From Magnetovibrio sp. PR-2 (GTDB lineage: Bacteria > Pseudomonadota > Alphaproteobacteria > Rhodospirillales > Magnetovibrionaceae), in NCBI RefSeq assembly GCF_036689815.1, contig NZ_JBAHUR010000007.1, positions 62,001 through 126,000 on the forward strand: DNA of 64,000 bases, read 5' to 3'. Shown in pieces: positions 1-9,997 of the stretch. A program made the translations under genes and the position numbers. Within the stretch, counting starts at the first letter, position 1. Each line of letters opens with the position of its first letter. The notes under the pieces are model-generated. The model had not been told where the DNA came from. It did no database searches and saw only the letters and a program-made list of their open reading frames with translations.

Positions 1-99
1 GGCTCGTCAACTCTGGCTTTGGCGTTGGGGATGGGTATGGTCTTGGCGTTGACGCGTGTGCGGCCTGGCGCACACCATGGTTTGAGGGGGCGCAAATGA
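1..99 (+). CDS. ftsW: FtsW, C-terminal end only (partial)
   Basis: Only the last 32 codons are in the window, read in frame 1 and ending in TGA at 97-99. The visible residues begin GSSTLALALGMGMVLALTR, a small hydrophobic helix followed by a basic tail, as in the last transmembrane segment of the SEDS glycosyltransferase FtsW. FtsW polymerises lipid II at the division septum. The stop overlaps the murG start in an ATGA, and ftsW directly precedes murG in most dcw clusters, which supports the call. The fragment is too short to exclude another SEDS protein by sequence alone. Confidence 0.75.
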   Translation, partial: GSSTLALALGMGMVLALTRVRPGAHHGLRGRK

Positions 100-1217
100 G
101 CGATAAGCCTCACGTTCTTTTGGCCGCAGGTGGTACGGGCGGGCACGTCTTCCCCGCAGAAGCCTTGGCGAGCGAGTTGTTAAACCGCGGCTACCGTTTG
201 GGCTTGGTGACAGACAAGCGCGGCAAAGCCTATGGCGGTGCCTTGGGTGAATTGGAAACGTACCGCATTGCCGCTGGCGGCATTGCGGGCAAGGGTGTTT
301 TTTCGAAAATCAAAAGCGTTTTGGAGTTGGGTGTTGGAACGTTTCAAGCGTGGCGTTTGTTGAAGCAGTTAAAACCGGACGCTGTCATCGGTTTTGGTGG
401 ATACGCGTCTGTGCCGACGATGATGGCGGCGACATTTACCACTACGGCTACAGGCCTGCATGAGCAAAATGCACTGCTGGGCCGTGCCAATCGTTTGTTG
501 GCCGGGCGGGTGGATGGCATTGCCTCCAGTTTCAAAGACACGCGGGGTGTTCCTGCGGCAAATGCAAACAGCATCAAACTCACAGGCATGCCGGTGCGCG
601 CATCCATAGCAGACAAAGCAGACGCGCCGTTTCCGCCCACTGAGGGAGATGCCCCGCTGGGGGTGTTGGTGCTGGGGGGCTCGCAAGGGGCCACGGTGCT
701 CAGCGAAGTGGTGCCCGAAGCGCTGGCGAAATTGCCCGATGACATCAAAGCGCGCTTGGACGTGACCCAGCAATGTCGTGAAGAAGATTTACAAGTGGTG
801 CAAAACGCTTACGCGTCTTCGGGCATTCGCGCGCATCTCGCGACGTTTATCGATGATGTGCCGCAATGCATGGCTAAGGCCCATGTGGTGATATCGCGTG
901 CAGGGGCTTCAACGGTCAGCGAAGCCTTGGCGATTGGGCGGCCGTCGATTTTGGTGCCGTATCCGTTTGCAGCGGACGACCATCAGACCTATAACGCACA
1001 AGCCGTAGACGCAGCGGGTGCGGGCTGGATTATGCCGCAAGACACGTTCACGGCGGATAACTTGGCGATGCGTCTCGACAGTTTGTTGGGACTGCCCGCC
1101 GTTTTGGAAAAAGCTGCCCGCTGCGCCAAGGACCTCGGGCGCGCGGACGCAGCCAAACAATTGGCAGACATGGTGGCAGAGCTGATCGACAGCTCCGCCC
1201 AAACGAAAAGGAGCTAA
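96..1217 (+). CDS. murG: UDP-GlcNAc:lipid I N-acetylglucosaminyltransferase MurG
   Basis: MurG transfers GlcNAc from UDP-GlcNAc to lipid I at the inner face of the membrane, giving lipid II. The 373-aa protein has the N-terminal acceptor-side loop [10 protein letters not shown] (residues ~12-21), GFGGYASVP (~99-107), the mid-protein LGGSQGA loop (~192) and the donor-side [12 protein letters not shown] segment followed by [10 protein letters not shown] (~267-297). It is a two-Rossmann GT-B enzyme of normal family length. The start ATG overlaps the ftsW stop by 4 nt and murC follows after 5 nt, so it sits in a tightly coupled wall-synthesis operon. Confidence 0.97.
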   Translation: MSDKPHVLLAAGGTGGHVFPAEALASELLNRGYRLGLVTDKRGKAYGGALGELETYRIAAGGIAGKGVFSKIKSVLELGVGTFQAWRLLKQLKPDAVIGFGGYASVPTMMAATFTTTATGLHEQNALLGRANRLLAGRVDGIASSFKDTRGVPAANANSIKLTGMPVRASIADKADAPFPPTEGDAPLGVLVLGGSQGATVLSEVVPEALAKLPDDIKARLDVTQQCREEDLQVVQNAYASSGIRAHLATFIDDVPQCMAKAHVVISRAGASTVSEALAIGRPSILVPYPFAADDHQTYNAQAVDAAGAGWIMPQDTFTADNLAMRLDSLLGLPAVLEKAARCAKDLGRADAAKQLADMVAELIDSSAQTKRS

Positions 1218-1222
1218 GTGGC

Positions 1223-2638
1223 ATGAGAGCTTTGCCGCTGGATATCGGAACCATTCACTTTGTCGGCATTGGCGGCATTGGCATGAGCGGCATCGCCGAA
1301 GTGCTGCACAACTTAGGCTATTCGGTTCAAGGATCCGACCAAGCCGAAGGCCCCAACGTTGTGCGCCTGCGCGAACTGGGCATCAACATTCACGTCGGCC
1401 ATAGCGAAGACAACTTGGGCGAAGCGGGTGTGGTGGTGATTTCCAGCGCGGTCAAATCCGATAACCCCGAAGTCGTCGGTGCGCGTAAGCGTTTGATGCC
1501 TGTGGTTCGTCGCGCGGAAATGCTGGGCGAACTGATGCGCCTCAAATGGTCCATTGCCGTTGGCGGCACGCATGGCAAAACCACAACGACGTCGTTGGTG
1601 GCACAGTTGTTGGATGCGGCGGGTCTGGACCCGACTGTGATCAACGGCGGTATTATCAACGCCTGGGGCTCTAATGCTCGTTTGGGCTCGGGCGATTGGA
1701 TGGTTGCCGAAGCTGACGAGTCGGACGGGACATTCTTGAAGTTGCCCTCCACAATTGCCGTGGTCACCAACATTGATCCGGAACACTTGGACCACTATGG
1801 CGACTTCGACACCTTGCGTGCAGCCTTTGCCCAGTTTGTCGAAAATATTCCCTTTTATGGCTTTGCGGCGCTGTGCATTGATCACGCCGAAGTTCAAGCT
1901 TTGATCCCCCGCGTTTCTGACCGGCGCATCATCACGTACGGTTTCAACCCGCAAGCCATGGTGCGCGGCGAAAACGTGCGACCGGGGCCGGATGGCATGA
2001 TGTTCGATGTGAGCTTTTCCGGAAGCGCAGACAACAAGGCCACGGTCGTCAAAGACGTGATGTTGCCCATGTACGGTCCGCACAACGTGCAAAACACTTT
2101 AGCGGCTGCGGCGATTGCCTATGAGATGGGCATCGATCCCAACGTCTTGAAAACCGCGTTCGGTAATTTCGAAGGTGTGAAACGCCGCTTCACCAAAACG
2201 GGTGAGGTGGACGGCATTACCGTGATTGACGATTACGGTCACCACCCGGTAGAAATCGCAGCCGTCTTGAAAGCCGCACGCGGGGCTGTGAGTGACGGCC
2301 AAGTGATCGCCGTTGTCCAGCCTCATCGCTATTCCCGCCTGCGCGATTTGTTCGAAGAGTTCTGCACCTGCTTTAACGACGCCGACGCCGTGTTGGTGGC
2401 GGATGTGTTCGAAGCGGGCGAAACACCCATTGAAGGCTATAACCGCGAAAGCTTGGTTGCGGGATTGCGCGAACACGGGCACCGCACCGTGATGTCTTTG
2501 GCCGATCCCGACCGTTTGCCGGATGTGGTCAACGACCTCGCCAAGTCCGGCGATATGGTCGTGTGTTTAGGTGCGGGGAACATCACGCAATGGGCAAACA
2601 AACTGCCTGACCGTTTGAAAAAAGTAAGAGGGAGCTAA
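1223..2638 (+). CDS. murC: UDP-N-acetylmuramate--L-alanine ligase MurC
   Basis: MurC adds L-Ala to UDP-MurNAc with ATP, the first amino-acid step of peptidoglycan precursor synthesis in the cytoplasm. The 471-aa product shows the N-terminal UDP-binding Rossmann glycine loop [16 protein letters not shown] (~13-28), the ATP P-loop [12 protein letters not shown] (~112-123) and the [11 protein letters not shown] segment (~172), in the usual Mur-ligase order. Length is typical. The start ATG has an AAAGGAGCTAAG ribosome site just upstream. It lies between murG and murB with gaps of only 5 and 1 nt. Confidence 0.97.
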   Translation: MRALPLDIGTIHFVGIGGIGMSGIAEVLHNLGYSVQGSDQAEGPNVVRLRELGINIHVGHSEDNLGEAGVVVISSAVKSDNPEVVGARKRLMPVVRRAEMLGELMRLKWSIAVGGTHGKTTTTSLVAQLLDAAGLDPTVINGGIINAWGSNARLGSGDWMVAEADESDGTFLKLPSTIAVVTNIDPEHLDHYGDFDTLRAAFAQFVENIPFYGFAALCIDHAEVQALIPRVSDRRIITYGFNPQAMVRGENVRPGPDGMMFDVSFSGSADNKATVVKDVMLPMYGPHNVQNTLAAAAIAYEMGIDPNVLKTAFGNFEGVKRRFTKTGEVDGITVIDDYGHHPVEIAAVLKAARGAVSDGQVIAVVQPHRYSRLRDLFEEFCTCFNDADAVLVADVFEAGETPIEGYNRESLVAGLREHGHRTVMSLADPDRLPDVVNDLAKSGDMVVCLGAGNITQWANKLPDRLKKVRGS

Positions 2639-2639
2639 C

Positions 2640-3587
2640 ATGATGGCTGCCGCTACGCAAACCACCAACTTGATCAACCGCCTGCCAAAGGTGCGCGGCC
2701 GATTGAGTGCGGGCGCATCGCTCGCCAAGGTGACGTGGTTTGGTGTGGGCGGTCCGGCGGAAGTTCTTTTCAAACCTGCCGACGCAGAAGACTTGGCGGA
2801 CTTTTTGACAAACAAATCGCAAGACGTGCCCGTCACGATCTTAGGCGTCGGCTCCAACATGTTGGTGCGCGACGGCGGTATTCCCGGTGTGGTGATCCGC
2901 TTAGGCCGTGGCTTCGTTGATGTCGATGTTACCAACGCCGACGTGATCTGCGGTGCAGGGGCCTTGGACGGCAACGTTGCGAAGGCCGCCATGGAAGCCG
3001 GTGTGACCGGGCTTGAGTTTTTAAGCGGCGTTCCCGGAACCATCGGTGGAGCATTGCGCATGAACGCGGGTGCTTATGGTGCGGAAATGCAAAACATCGT
3101 CGTCGGCGCGATCGCGCTGGACGCAAAGGGCAATCGTCAGCGTTTAGATTCTGCTGATTTAGGTTTTTCATACCGTCAAAGCGCGGTCCCCAAAGATTGG
3201 GTATTCATCCAAGCGCACCTTCGCGGTCATGCGGGTCAAGTCGAAGACATTCGCGGACGCATGGACGACATCAAACAAGCGCGCGAAGACAGCCAGCCGC
3301 TGCGCACGTCCACTGGGGGCTCGACCTTTAAAAACCCTGATGGTCACAAAGCGTGGGAATTGATTGATCAAGCCGGGTGCCGGGGTCTTCGGATCGGCGG
3401 GGCGCAAGTGTCGGAGAAACACTGTAACTTCCTGATCAACCACGGCAACGCAACAGCGGCCGACATCGAAGACCTGGGCGAAGAAGTCCGCCGCAGGGTG
3501 AAAGAAAACTCCGGCATTGAGCTGGACTGGGAAATCAAACGCATCGGCGTGCGGCCAAAGGTTGGACCAGAGGGAGAATCCCAATGA
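2640..3587 (+). CDS. murB: UDP-N-acetylenolpyruvoylglucosamine reductase MurB
   Basis: MurB is the FAD- and NADPH-dependent reductase that turns UDP-GlcNAc-enolpyruvate into UDP-MurNAc. The 315-aa protein has FAD-binding stretches around VTILGVGSNMLVRDGG (~68) and LEFLSGVPGTIGGALRMNAG (~123-142), the FSYRQS segment, and STGGSTFKNP (~224-233), whose serine is the likely proton donor. There are two adjacent ATG codons (2640 and 2643) and either could be the start; the AGGGAGC site upstream fits both. The stop overlaps the ddl start by 4 nt. Confidence 0.96.
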   Translation: MMAAATQTTNLINRLPKVRGRLSAGASLAKVTWFGVGGPAEVLFKPADAEDLADFLTNKSQDVPVTILGVGSNMLVRDGGIPGVVIRLGRGFVDVDVTNADVICGAGALDGNVAKAAMEAGVTGLEFLSGVPGTIGGALRMNAGAYGAEMQNIVVGAIALDAKGNRQRLDSADLGFSYRQSAVPKDWVFIQAHLRGHAGQVEDIRGRMDDIKQAREDSQPLRTSTGGSTFKNPDGHKAWELIDQAGCRGLRIGGAQVSEKHCNFLINHGNATAADIEDLGEEVRRRVKENSGIELDWEIKRIGVRPKVGPEGESQ

Positions 3588-4489
3588 CCAAAAATGTAGC
3601 CGTCTTCATGGGGGGATGGTCGGCGGAACGTGATGTCTCGCTGGTGTCTGGTGCAGCGTGTTCCGAAGCGTTGAAGCGCGCGGGCTATTCTGTAACCCCA
3701 ATTGACGTGCAACGCGATGTGGGCTCTTTGCTGGGCCGATTGTTCCCCAAACCCGATTTGGTGTTTAATGCACTGCATGGCCGCTTTGGTGAAGACGGCT
3801 GTGTTCAGGGTTTGTTGGATATTTTAAACATCCCCTACACCCATTCCGGTTTGACGGCTTCTGCTGTGGCGATGGACAAACCTTTGGCCAAACGTCTGTT
3901 CAAAGACGCAGGCATTCCCGTCGCCGAAGATATGGTCGCCACCCGTGACCAGGTTTTGGCGGGTGAGGTTTTGAAACCACCCTATGTGGTCAAGCCCGCA
4001 AACGAGGGCTCCAGCGTCGGCATTCACATCGTCCGTGAAGGCGAAAACGAATTGCCGTTTGCACATGACAGCTGGCCTTATGGTGAAACGGTGATGGTCG
4101 AACAGTTCATTGCCGGGCGAGAATTTACCGTTGCCGTCATGGGCGACAGACCGCTTGCCGTGACAGAGATTTCAACCGACCATGAATTTTATGACTACGA
4201 TGCCAAATACGCCGAAGGGGGCTCGACCCATCAAATCCCGGCGGACATCGAAACCGACGTCTATGACGAAGCCTTGCGTTTGGCCAAATTGGCTCATGAC
4301 ACGCTGGGTTGTCGCGGCGTCAGCCGTGCCGACTTCCGTTACGACGGACAGGCGCTTTATATCCTAGAGGTGAACACCCAACCCGGCATGACGCCGACGT
4401 CCTTGGTGCCAGAACAGGCCGGGCATGTCGGCATCAGCTTCGAAGAGCTGGTCAGCTGGATGGTGGAAAACGCGGAGTGTGATGCATGA
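3584..4489 (+). CDS. ddlB: D-alanine--D-alanine ligase
   Basis: The enzyme joins two D-Ala residues with ATP to form the dipeptide that ends the peptidoglycan stem. The 301-aa ATP-grasp protein begins AVFMGGWSAERDVSLVSG (the N-terminal substrate loop), has LHGRFGEDGCVQGLLD (~65-80), the ATP-grasp KPANEGSSVGIHIV segment (~137), and near the C-terminus YILEVNTQPGMTPTSLVP with the metal-binding Glu and Asn. It overlaps murB and ftsQ by 4 nt each, so translation is probably coupled. Position between murB and ftsQ is the usual place for the ddlB copy. Confidence 0.96.
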   Translation: MTKNVAVFMGGWSAERDVSLVSGAACSEALKRAGYSVTPIDVQRDVGSLLGRLFPKPDLVFNALHGRFGEDGCVQGLLDILNIPYTHSGLTASAVAMDKPLAKRLFKDAGIPVAEDMVATRDQVLAGEVLKPPYVVKPANEGSSVGIHIVREGENELPFAHDSWPYGETVMVEQFIAGREFTVAVMGDRPLAVTEISTDHEFYDYDAKYAEGGSTHQIPADIETDVYDEALRLAKLAHDTLGCRGVSRADFRYDGQALYILEVNTQPGMTPTSLVPEQAGHVGISFEELVSWMVENAECDA

Positions 4490-5373
4490 GAAATATGTTG
4501 AGCAAATTACGCAAGTCCGACGAACTGTTGGATGCAGCCGGGCAAGAGCCAGCGCTCACGCCCAAACGTAGACGCGTGGTGCCGTTCCATAAACGGCCGC
4601 AAACCGTCTTTATCACGGCGGTGCTGGGCTTAGGCATAGTCGCGGGCGGTCTGCATTGGTCGTGGAAAAACGGCTTTGTTCAAGACGCCTATGCGCAAGT
4701 CAAATGGTCGGTAATCAAAGTCACGGCGGACCTGGGCTTTACGGTTCAAGAGGTATTGGTCACCGGGCGCGGCGAAACGGCGCGCGATGATCTTTTGGCG
4801 ACCCTTGGCATTCAACGCGGGGCGCCGATCTTGGCATATGATTTTGCACAAGCGCGCGAACGCGTCGAAGAGTTGCCGTGGGTTTTTCAAGCCCGCGTCG
4901 AACGTTTGTTGCCTGACACCTTGGTTATCCACTTAACCGAACGCCGCCCCATGGCGCTGTGGCAACACCGCGGTTCGTTTTCATTGATCGACGACAACGG
5001 CGTGGTGATTACGCACAATGCGTTGGATCGTTTTTCCAATTTGATCCAAGTGGTGGGTGAAGACGCCCCCGACCATGTGGGCGGATTGTTGGAGCTGCTG
5101 GAAACCCAGCCGGAACTCTTGGCCCAAGTGAAAGCCGCTGTGCGGGTGGGTGGCCGGCGTTGGGACTTGTCCTTACAAGGCGGGGTAGATGTGCGTCTGC
5201 CCGAAGACAATGCACCGAAAGCCTTGGCGCGCTTGGCGGCCTTTGAACAGGAAAGTGGTGTGTTGGCCCGTGACATTCGTGTTTTGGACTTGCGCATGCC
5301 CGACCGTGTGATCGTGCGGCGAAATGTCATCCCAGAACGCCGCCCCAAACGGAAAGGCGGACAACAAACTTAG
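4486..5373 (+). CDS. ftsQ: Cell division protein FtsQ
   Basis: FtsQ is a bitopic inner-membrane protein that links early and late divisome proteins. The 295-aa product has a basic cytoplasmic N-terminus, one transmembrane helix (about residues 40-58, TVFITAVLGLGIVAGGLHWS), then a periplasmic POTRA domain starting FTVQEVLVTGRGETARDDLL (~85) and a beta-rich domain containing PWVFQARVERLLPDTLVIHL (~130-149). It overlaps ddlB by 4 nt. An 88-nt AT-rich gap to ftsA follows, possibly holding a local promoter. Confidence 0.93.
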   Translation: MRNMLSKLRKSDELLDAAGQEPALTPKRRRVVPFHKRPQTVFITAVLGLGIVAGGLHWSWKNGFVQDAYAQVKWSVIKVTADLGFTVQEVLVTGRGETARDDLLATLGIQRGAPILAYDFAQARERVEELPWVFQARVERLLPDTLVIHLTERRPMALWQHRGSFSLIDDNGVVITHNALDRFSNLIQVVGEDAPDHVGGLLELLETQPELLAQVKAAVRVGGRRWDLSLQGGVDVRLPEDNAPKALARLAAFEQESGVLARDIRVLDLRMPDRVIVRRNVIPERRPKRKGGQQT

Positions 5374-5461
5374 AAATTTTGGCCAGCTTAAGTCATTTGA
5401 AACTTTAGTTTAAGAAAATTGGTTTAATCGAAGCGTTGCAACGTTAGAAAGACCAACAAGA

Positions 5462-6730
5462 ATGCATCGCCACCAACCTCAACCGAAACCGCGTAACGGC
5501 CTTGTCGCCGCCTTGGATATCGGTTCAACCAAAGTATCGTGCTTGATCGCGCGCAAGGAAGGCACGCGCCCGCCGCGTGTCATTGGTGTTGGACACCATG
5601 CATCCGCGGGTGTCAAAAATGGCACCATCGTGGATATGGAACAGGCCGAAGCCACCGTGCGCGCCGCCGTTGGCGCAGCCGAAGAAATGGCGGGGGCTAA
5701 TATTGAGTCCGTATTCGTGTCGTTGACCGGCACTGCGTTCAATTCACGCTTGGTGGCCTATGACATCAATATTTCCGGTCACGAAATCGGCGATCAGGAT
5801 CTGCGCAAAATTTTGGACGCTACACGCCTGACCCAATCCTTGCCGCAAGACCAAGAAATCGTGCACTCGATCCCGGTGGGCTATTCCATCGATGGCAATC
5901 GGGGTGTGCGCGACCCGCGCGGTATGTTTGGCGATAGTCTGGGCGTGAACCTGCATGTAGTCACGGCCCAGACCAACGCGCTGCGCAACATCGATACCTG
6001 TTTGCACCGCTGTCACTTAGACGTGGACGGTCATGTGGTCTCCCCTTACGCCAGCGCCATGTCGGCTTTGGTCGAAGATGAAATGAAGCTGGGCGTGACC
6101 TTGGTCGATATGGGCGGCGGAACGACGAACATCTCCGTCTTTTTTGACGGCGAGCTGATGCACGCCGACTGCATTCCCGTGGGCGGCATGAACGTCACCA
6201 ACGACATTGCGCGGGGCTTGTCCACGCCTGTTCAGCATGCGGAGCGGATGAAGACCCTTTACGGCAACTGTATGCCGTCCCCCAAAGACGATTTGGAAGT
6301 GTTGAAGGTTCAGTTGATCGGCGAAGAGCAGACGGGGGAAACCAACGAAGTCCCGCGCTCCATGCTGGTGGGTATCATCCGACCGCGGTTGGAAGAAACC
6401 TTTGAGTTGGTGCGCGATCGCTTGCACGGCGCCGGGTTCGAACGTCTGTCGGGTCCGCGTCTTGTCTTAACGGGCGGCGCCAGTTTGCTGCCCGGCGTGC
6501 GTGAATTGGCCGGCGAAATCCTGGGCAAGGACCAAGTGCGCATGGCCAAACCGCGTTACTTGGAAGGCATGGCGGAAGTCGCCTCCGGCCCGCAGTTTTC
6601 TGCGTGTGCAGGTCTTGTGAACTATGCCTATGAAACTGCTGAAGAAACTTTGGGTCGCACCTATCGCCCCAAAGAGCAGCCTGCCAGCCGTTTTGGTAAA
6701 ATCGGCCAGTGGCTGCGGGATAATTTTTAA
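5462..6730 (+). CDS. ftsA: Cell division protein FtsA
   Basis: FtsA is the actin-like ATPase that tethers FtsZ filaments to the membrane. The 422-aa protein starts with the phosphate-1 motif AALDIGSTKVSCLIA (~17-31), carries the SHS2-type insert (ESVFVSLTGTAF onward), the second phosphate loop LVDMGGGTTNISVF (~213) and LVLTGGASLLPGV (~333). The last residues, RFGKIGQWLRDNF, form the expected amphipathic membrane-targeting helix. It sits 88 nt after ftsQ and 153 nt before ftsZ, so ftsZ can have its own promoter. Confidence 0.96.
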   Translation: MHRHQPQPKPRNGLVAALDIGSTKVSCLIARKEGTRPPRVIGVGHHASAGVKNGTIVDMEQAEATVRAAVGAAEEMAGANIESVFVSLTGTAFNSRLVAYDINISGHEIGDQDLRKILDATRLTQSLPQDQEIVHSIPVGYSIDGNRGVRDPRGMFGDSLGVNLHVVTAQTNALRNIDTCLHRCHLDVDGHVVSPYASAMSALVEDEMKLGVTLVDMGGGTTNISVFFDGELMHADCIPVGGMNVTNDIARGLSTPVQHAERMKTLYGNCMPSPKDDLEVLKVQLIGEEQTGETNEVPRSMLVGIIRPRLEETFELVRDRLHGAGFERLSGPRLVLTGGASLLPGVRELAGEILGKDQVRMAKPRYLEGMAEVASGPQFSACAGLVNYAYETAEETLGRTYRPKEQPASRFGKIGQWLRDNF

Positions 6731-6883
6731 GCCCAAAATATTGTCCTAATAACGCCTTCCGACTCGCAAATCGAATCCCTTTCAACAGCATCGTGCGAAT
6801 CGGCGGTAAATGTGGCTAAAGTTACGAAATATTAAGGCTTTTCGCCGACAAGTAATAAAACGAGCGGAGTGTGGAGCTGAGCT

Positions 6884-8662
6884 ATGAGCATCAATCTAAG
6901 CGTACCCCAAAATGAGACCGTCGAGCTGAAGCCGAAAATCACCGTTGTGGGTGTTGGCGGCGCAGGCGGAAACGCTGTGAACAACATGATCAACGCCCAA
7001 TTGGAAGGTGTTGAGTTTGTTGTTGCGAACACGGATGCGCAGGCTTTGACCTCGGCTGCGACTGAGCGCCGCATTCAACTGGGCACAGGATTGACCCAAG
7101 GTCTGGGGGCTGGCTCCAAGCCCGAGATTGGTCGCGCTGCCGCAGAAGAAACCATCGACGAAATCAACGACCAGCTCAAAGGTTCGCACATGGTGTTCAT
7201 CGCCGCCGGTATGGGTGGCGGAACAGGGACAGGTGCCGCTCCGGTCATCGCGCGCGCGGCTCGTGATTTGGGTGTTCTCACGGTTGGTGTCGTCACCAAG
7301 CCGTTCCAATTCGAAGGCCGTCATCGCTTTGGCATTGCCGAGCGCGGCATCGAAGAGCTGGAACAGTATGTCGACACGTTGATTATCATTCCCAACCAAA
7401 ACCTTTTCCGCGTCGCCAATGAAAAGACCACGTTCTCCGATGCCTTCAAAATGGCTGACGACGTGTTGTATTCCGGTGTGCGTGGCGTGACCGACCTGAT
7501 GGTCATGCCCGGTCTGATCAACTTGGACTTTGCCGATGTGCGCTCGGTCATGAGCGAAATGGGCAAGGCCATGATGGGCACCGGCGAAGCCGAAGGCGAG
7601 CGCCGTGCTCTGGACGCTGCCGAAGCCGCTATTTCCAACCCGCTTCTGGACGACACCTCCATGGCGGGCGCCAATGGCGTGCTGATCAATATTACCGGCG
7701 GCAACGACATGACGTTGTTCGAAGTTGACGAAGCCGCCAACCGCATCCGCGCCGAAGTCGACGAAGACGCTTACATCATCTTCGGTTCGACCTTCGACGG
7801 CGAGCTGGATGGCCGCATTCGCGTTTCCGTGGTGGCTACGGGTATTGACGCCGAACAGTGCAAACGTCCCGAGCCGGAAGTGCTGACCATGCACGCCGAA
7901 CCGGTGGCTCAAGCGCCTGTTCGCGAAGAGCCCGAAGTTGAAGACACCCCGATTACCCAGCCGGAACCAAGCGTTGCCGCTGTGCTCAGCGAAACGGTTG
8001 CAATGGCTGACGACGAAGATGAAGCCGACCCGGTGAACGACCCGGTCATGGTTGAAGACACGCCGCAGACTTTGGATTTTGATCTGTCCGCAACGGTGGA
8101 AAAAACCGAAGCCCCTGTTCAAGCGGAACGGACAGAAGCGGAAGATCTTCTGGACGAGAACATTGAAGACATGGGCGCGCCTGAGCCCAGCCGCATCCCG
8201 GCCAGCTTCTCCGCCCCCACGGCCACGCCGTCGGCCAGCGAAGAAGACGCCTTCATTCCGCCCGCACCGACTTTGGTCGAAGAAGATGAGCCTGAAATCG
8301 ACCCGATGGCCGAAGCTGCCATGGTCAACGGAGGCACAGGGGCCGGTTCAGCGCCGACCGCCAAAGCCACCAAAGGTCCAAGCTTGTTCGAGCGTGTCAC
8401 CGGTGGCGCGAAAAACCGGGTGTCCATGTTTGGCTCCAAAACCGCCGAAGCGGTTGCTCCGGCTCCGGCTCCAGCCCCGGCGGCTTCGCAACCCGCTGCC
8501 AGTCTGACGGGCGCCCCGGTTCAACCGACCACACAGATGAAAACATCCGCTATGGCCGAGCCCGCATTACAAGGTTTGGACCCGCAAGAGCGCCTGCAAA
8601 CCAGCCAGTCCGAAGACGATTTGTTGGACATTCCGGCGTTCCTTCGCCGGCAGGCAAACTAA
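6884..8662 (+). CDS. ftsZ: Cell division GTPase FtsZ with long C-terminal linker
   Basis: FtsZ is the tubulin-like GTPase that forms the division ring. In the 592-aa product the GTPase core (residues ~1-330) includes [15 protein letters not shown] (~21-35) and the tubulin signature GGGTGTGA at 111-118. Residues ~335-570 form an acidic then Ala/Pro-rich disordered linker, much longer than the roughly 50-residue linker of E. coli. The last residues, [14 protein letters not shown], match the conserved C-terminal peptide that binds FtsA and other partners. Long linkers are common in alphaproteobacteria. A GAGCGGAGTGTGGAGC stretch precedes the ATG. Confidence 0.97.
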   Translation: MSINLSVPQNETVELKPKITVVGVGGAGGNAVNNMINAQLEGVEFVVANTDAQALTSAATERRIQLGTGLTQGLGAGSKPEIGRAAAEETIDEINDQLKGSHMVFIAAGMGGGTGTGAAPVIARAARDLGVLTVGVVTKPFQFEGRHRFGIAERGIEELEQYVDTLIIIPNQNLFRVANEKTTFSDAFKMADDVLYSGVRGVTDLMVMPGLINLDFADVRSVMSEMGKAMMGTGEAEGERRALDAAEAAISNPLLDDTSMAGANGVLINITGGNDMTLFEVDEAANRIRAEVDEDAYIIFGSTFDGELDGRIRVSVVATGIDAEQCKRPEPEVLTMHAEPVAQAPVREEPEVEDTPITQPEPSVAAVLSETVAMADDEDEADPVNDPVMVEDTPQTLDFDLSATVEKTEAPVQAERTEAEDLLDENIEDMGAPEPSRIPASFSAPTATPSASEEDAFIPPAPTLVEEDEPEIDPMAEAAMVNGGTGAGSAPTAKATKGPSLFERVTGGAKNRVSMFGSKTAEAVAPAPAPAPAASQPAASLTGAPVQPTTQMKTSAMAEPALQGLDPQERLQTSQSEDDLLDIPAFLRRQAN

Positions 8663-8725
8663 GCCTTTTAAATCAATGGCTTGCAAATGTTTCAGGCTGT
8701 AACAAAAGGTAACAGTGTTTGATTT

Positions 8726-8775
8726 GAGCGCTTCAGTCCAGGGTGGTAAACCCATTACTGAAGCGCTCTTTCTTT
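8726..8775 (+). terminator. Rho-independent terminator after ftsZ
   Basis: A perfect 12-bp stem (GAGCGCTTCAGT at 8726-8737 with ACTGAAGCGCTC at 8757-8768) is followed by TTTCTTT. The 19-nt loop has its own small GGGT/ACCC pairing. It would separate the ftsQAZ transcript from lpxC. Confidence 0.8.
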
Positions 8776-8862
8776 AAGAGACGCCGAAACAAAAGGCTCC
8801 AAAGGGGCTAGAACATAAATTTGGCTGCAAAATGCAGTTCTGGGGTTTAAGGAACACATACC

Positions 8863-9804
8863 GTGATCAAGCAAAAAACGTTGAAGAGCGCCATCAGCTG
8901 CACCGGCATCGGTCTGCACTCGGGTGAAAAAATCACCATGACGCTCAATCCAGCCGAAATTGACACAGGTATCGTTTTCCGCCGCACCGACATCCAAGGC
9001 GATGGTGCTCAAATCCCCGCAAAATTCGACACGGTTATCGACACGCGTATGTGCACCACCATCGGGTTGGAGCCTGCGAAATCCATCGCCACCATCGAAC
9101 ATTTGATGGCAGCCTTGGCCGGGAGCGGCGTCGACAACGCGCTGATCGAAGTCGGCGGCGCCGAAGTCCCCGTGATGGACGGCAGCTCGGCTCCGTTCTT
9201 GTTCTTGATCGATTGCGCAGGTGTCGAAGACCAAAACGCCGCACGCAAAGCCGTTCGTGTGCTCAAACCCGTTTCCATCGTTGATGGTGACAAATCGGCG
9301 CATCTGAGCCCGGCGGCTGGTTTCTCTTTGGACTTCCACATTGAATTCGACAACGCGGCCATCGGCACGCAGTCCATGTCTGTGGACATGACCGACGCGG
9401 TGTTCAAAAACGAAATCGCGCGCGCACGCACGTTTGGCTTCTTGCATGAAGCCGAAGCCCTTTGGGCCGCAGGTTTGGCCAAAGGCGCGTCCTTGGACAA
9501 TGCTGTGGTCGTGAGCGGCGACAAAATTATGAACGAAGATGGCCTGCGTTTCGATGACGAATGCGTGCGTCACAAAATCTTGGACGCGATTGGCGATCTG
9601 TATTTGGCAGGTACGACGCTGCAAGCCCACTACACGGGCACCAAAGCCAGCCATGCGCTGAATAACCAATTGCTGCGCGAACTGTTCTCTGATCCGGCAA
9701 ACTACGAAATCGTCGATCAGGAAGAATTTAGCGCTGGGCAGCCGATGCAAGGCGCGTCTTCTTGGGCCAAACAAACCGTCGCGGCGAGCCCGGCGACGGC
9801 CTAA
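8863..9804 (+). CDS. lpxC: UDP-3-O-acyl-N-acetylglucosamine deacetylase LpxC
   Basis: LpxC is the zinc deacetylase that commits UDP-acyl-GlcNAc to lipid A synthesis. The 313-aa protein shows the zinc-binding histidine in TIEHLMAALAGSGVDNALIE (~75-94), the MDGSSAPFLFLI loop (~106) and the second metal site in CVRHKILDAIGDLYLAG (~234-250). Its presence shows the organism makes lipopolysaccharide. The start is GTG at 8863, preceded by AAGGAACACATACC; no in-frame ATG is closer to the ribosome site. It follows ftsZ as in many proteobacterial dcw clusters, but behind a terminator. Confidence 0.96.
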   Translation: MIKQKTLKSAISCTGIGLHSGEKITMTLNPAEIDTGIVFRRTDIQGDGAQIPAKFDTVIDTRMCTTIGLEPAKSIATIEHLMAALAGSGVDNALIEVGGAEVPVMDGSSAPFLFLIDCAGVEDQNAARKAVRVLKPVSIVDGDKSAHLSPAAGFSLDFHIEFDNAAIGTQSMSVDMTDAVFKNEIARARTFGFLHEAEALWAAGLAKGASLDNAVVVSGDKIMNEDGLRFDDECVRHKILDAIGDLYLAGTTLQAHYTGTKASHALNNQLLRELFSDPANYEIVDQEEFSAGQPMQGASSWAKQTVAASPATA

Positions 9805-9842
9805 AGCACAGCTTCAGACATTCACGAAATGTTCCGATTCGT

Positions 9843-9900
9843 GCCCGGTTTAAAAGCCGGGCGCAATTCGTTTGGGCTTTGGGCTGTCGAAAAGCCCAAA
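9843..9900. terminator. Two successive hairpins after lpxC
   Basis: Two inverted repeats follow lpxC: GCCCGG/CCGGGC (9843-9862) and TTTGGGCTTT with AAAGCCCAAA (9871-9880 and 9891-9900). A T-run (ATTTTTTAG) comes about 10 nt later. This looks like a transcription end, although the T-run is not immediately next to the second stem. Confidence 0.5.
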
Positions 9901-9997
9901 ATTCTGCCATTTTTTAGCCTTAACCCAGGTGCTGGACAGACATCCCAGCCTGCGTGATATACTCCGTCCCACGTTTGAACTCGAAAGAACTGGCTCT

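Noticed and set aside
6731-6883. CtrA-type binding site upstream of ftsZ
   Set aside because: The nearest TTAC...TAAG half-sites do not give the TTAA-N7-TTAA pattern, so no CtrA claim is made. The TTAA pair near 5410-5427 has a 10-nt spacer and is rejected too.
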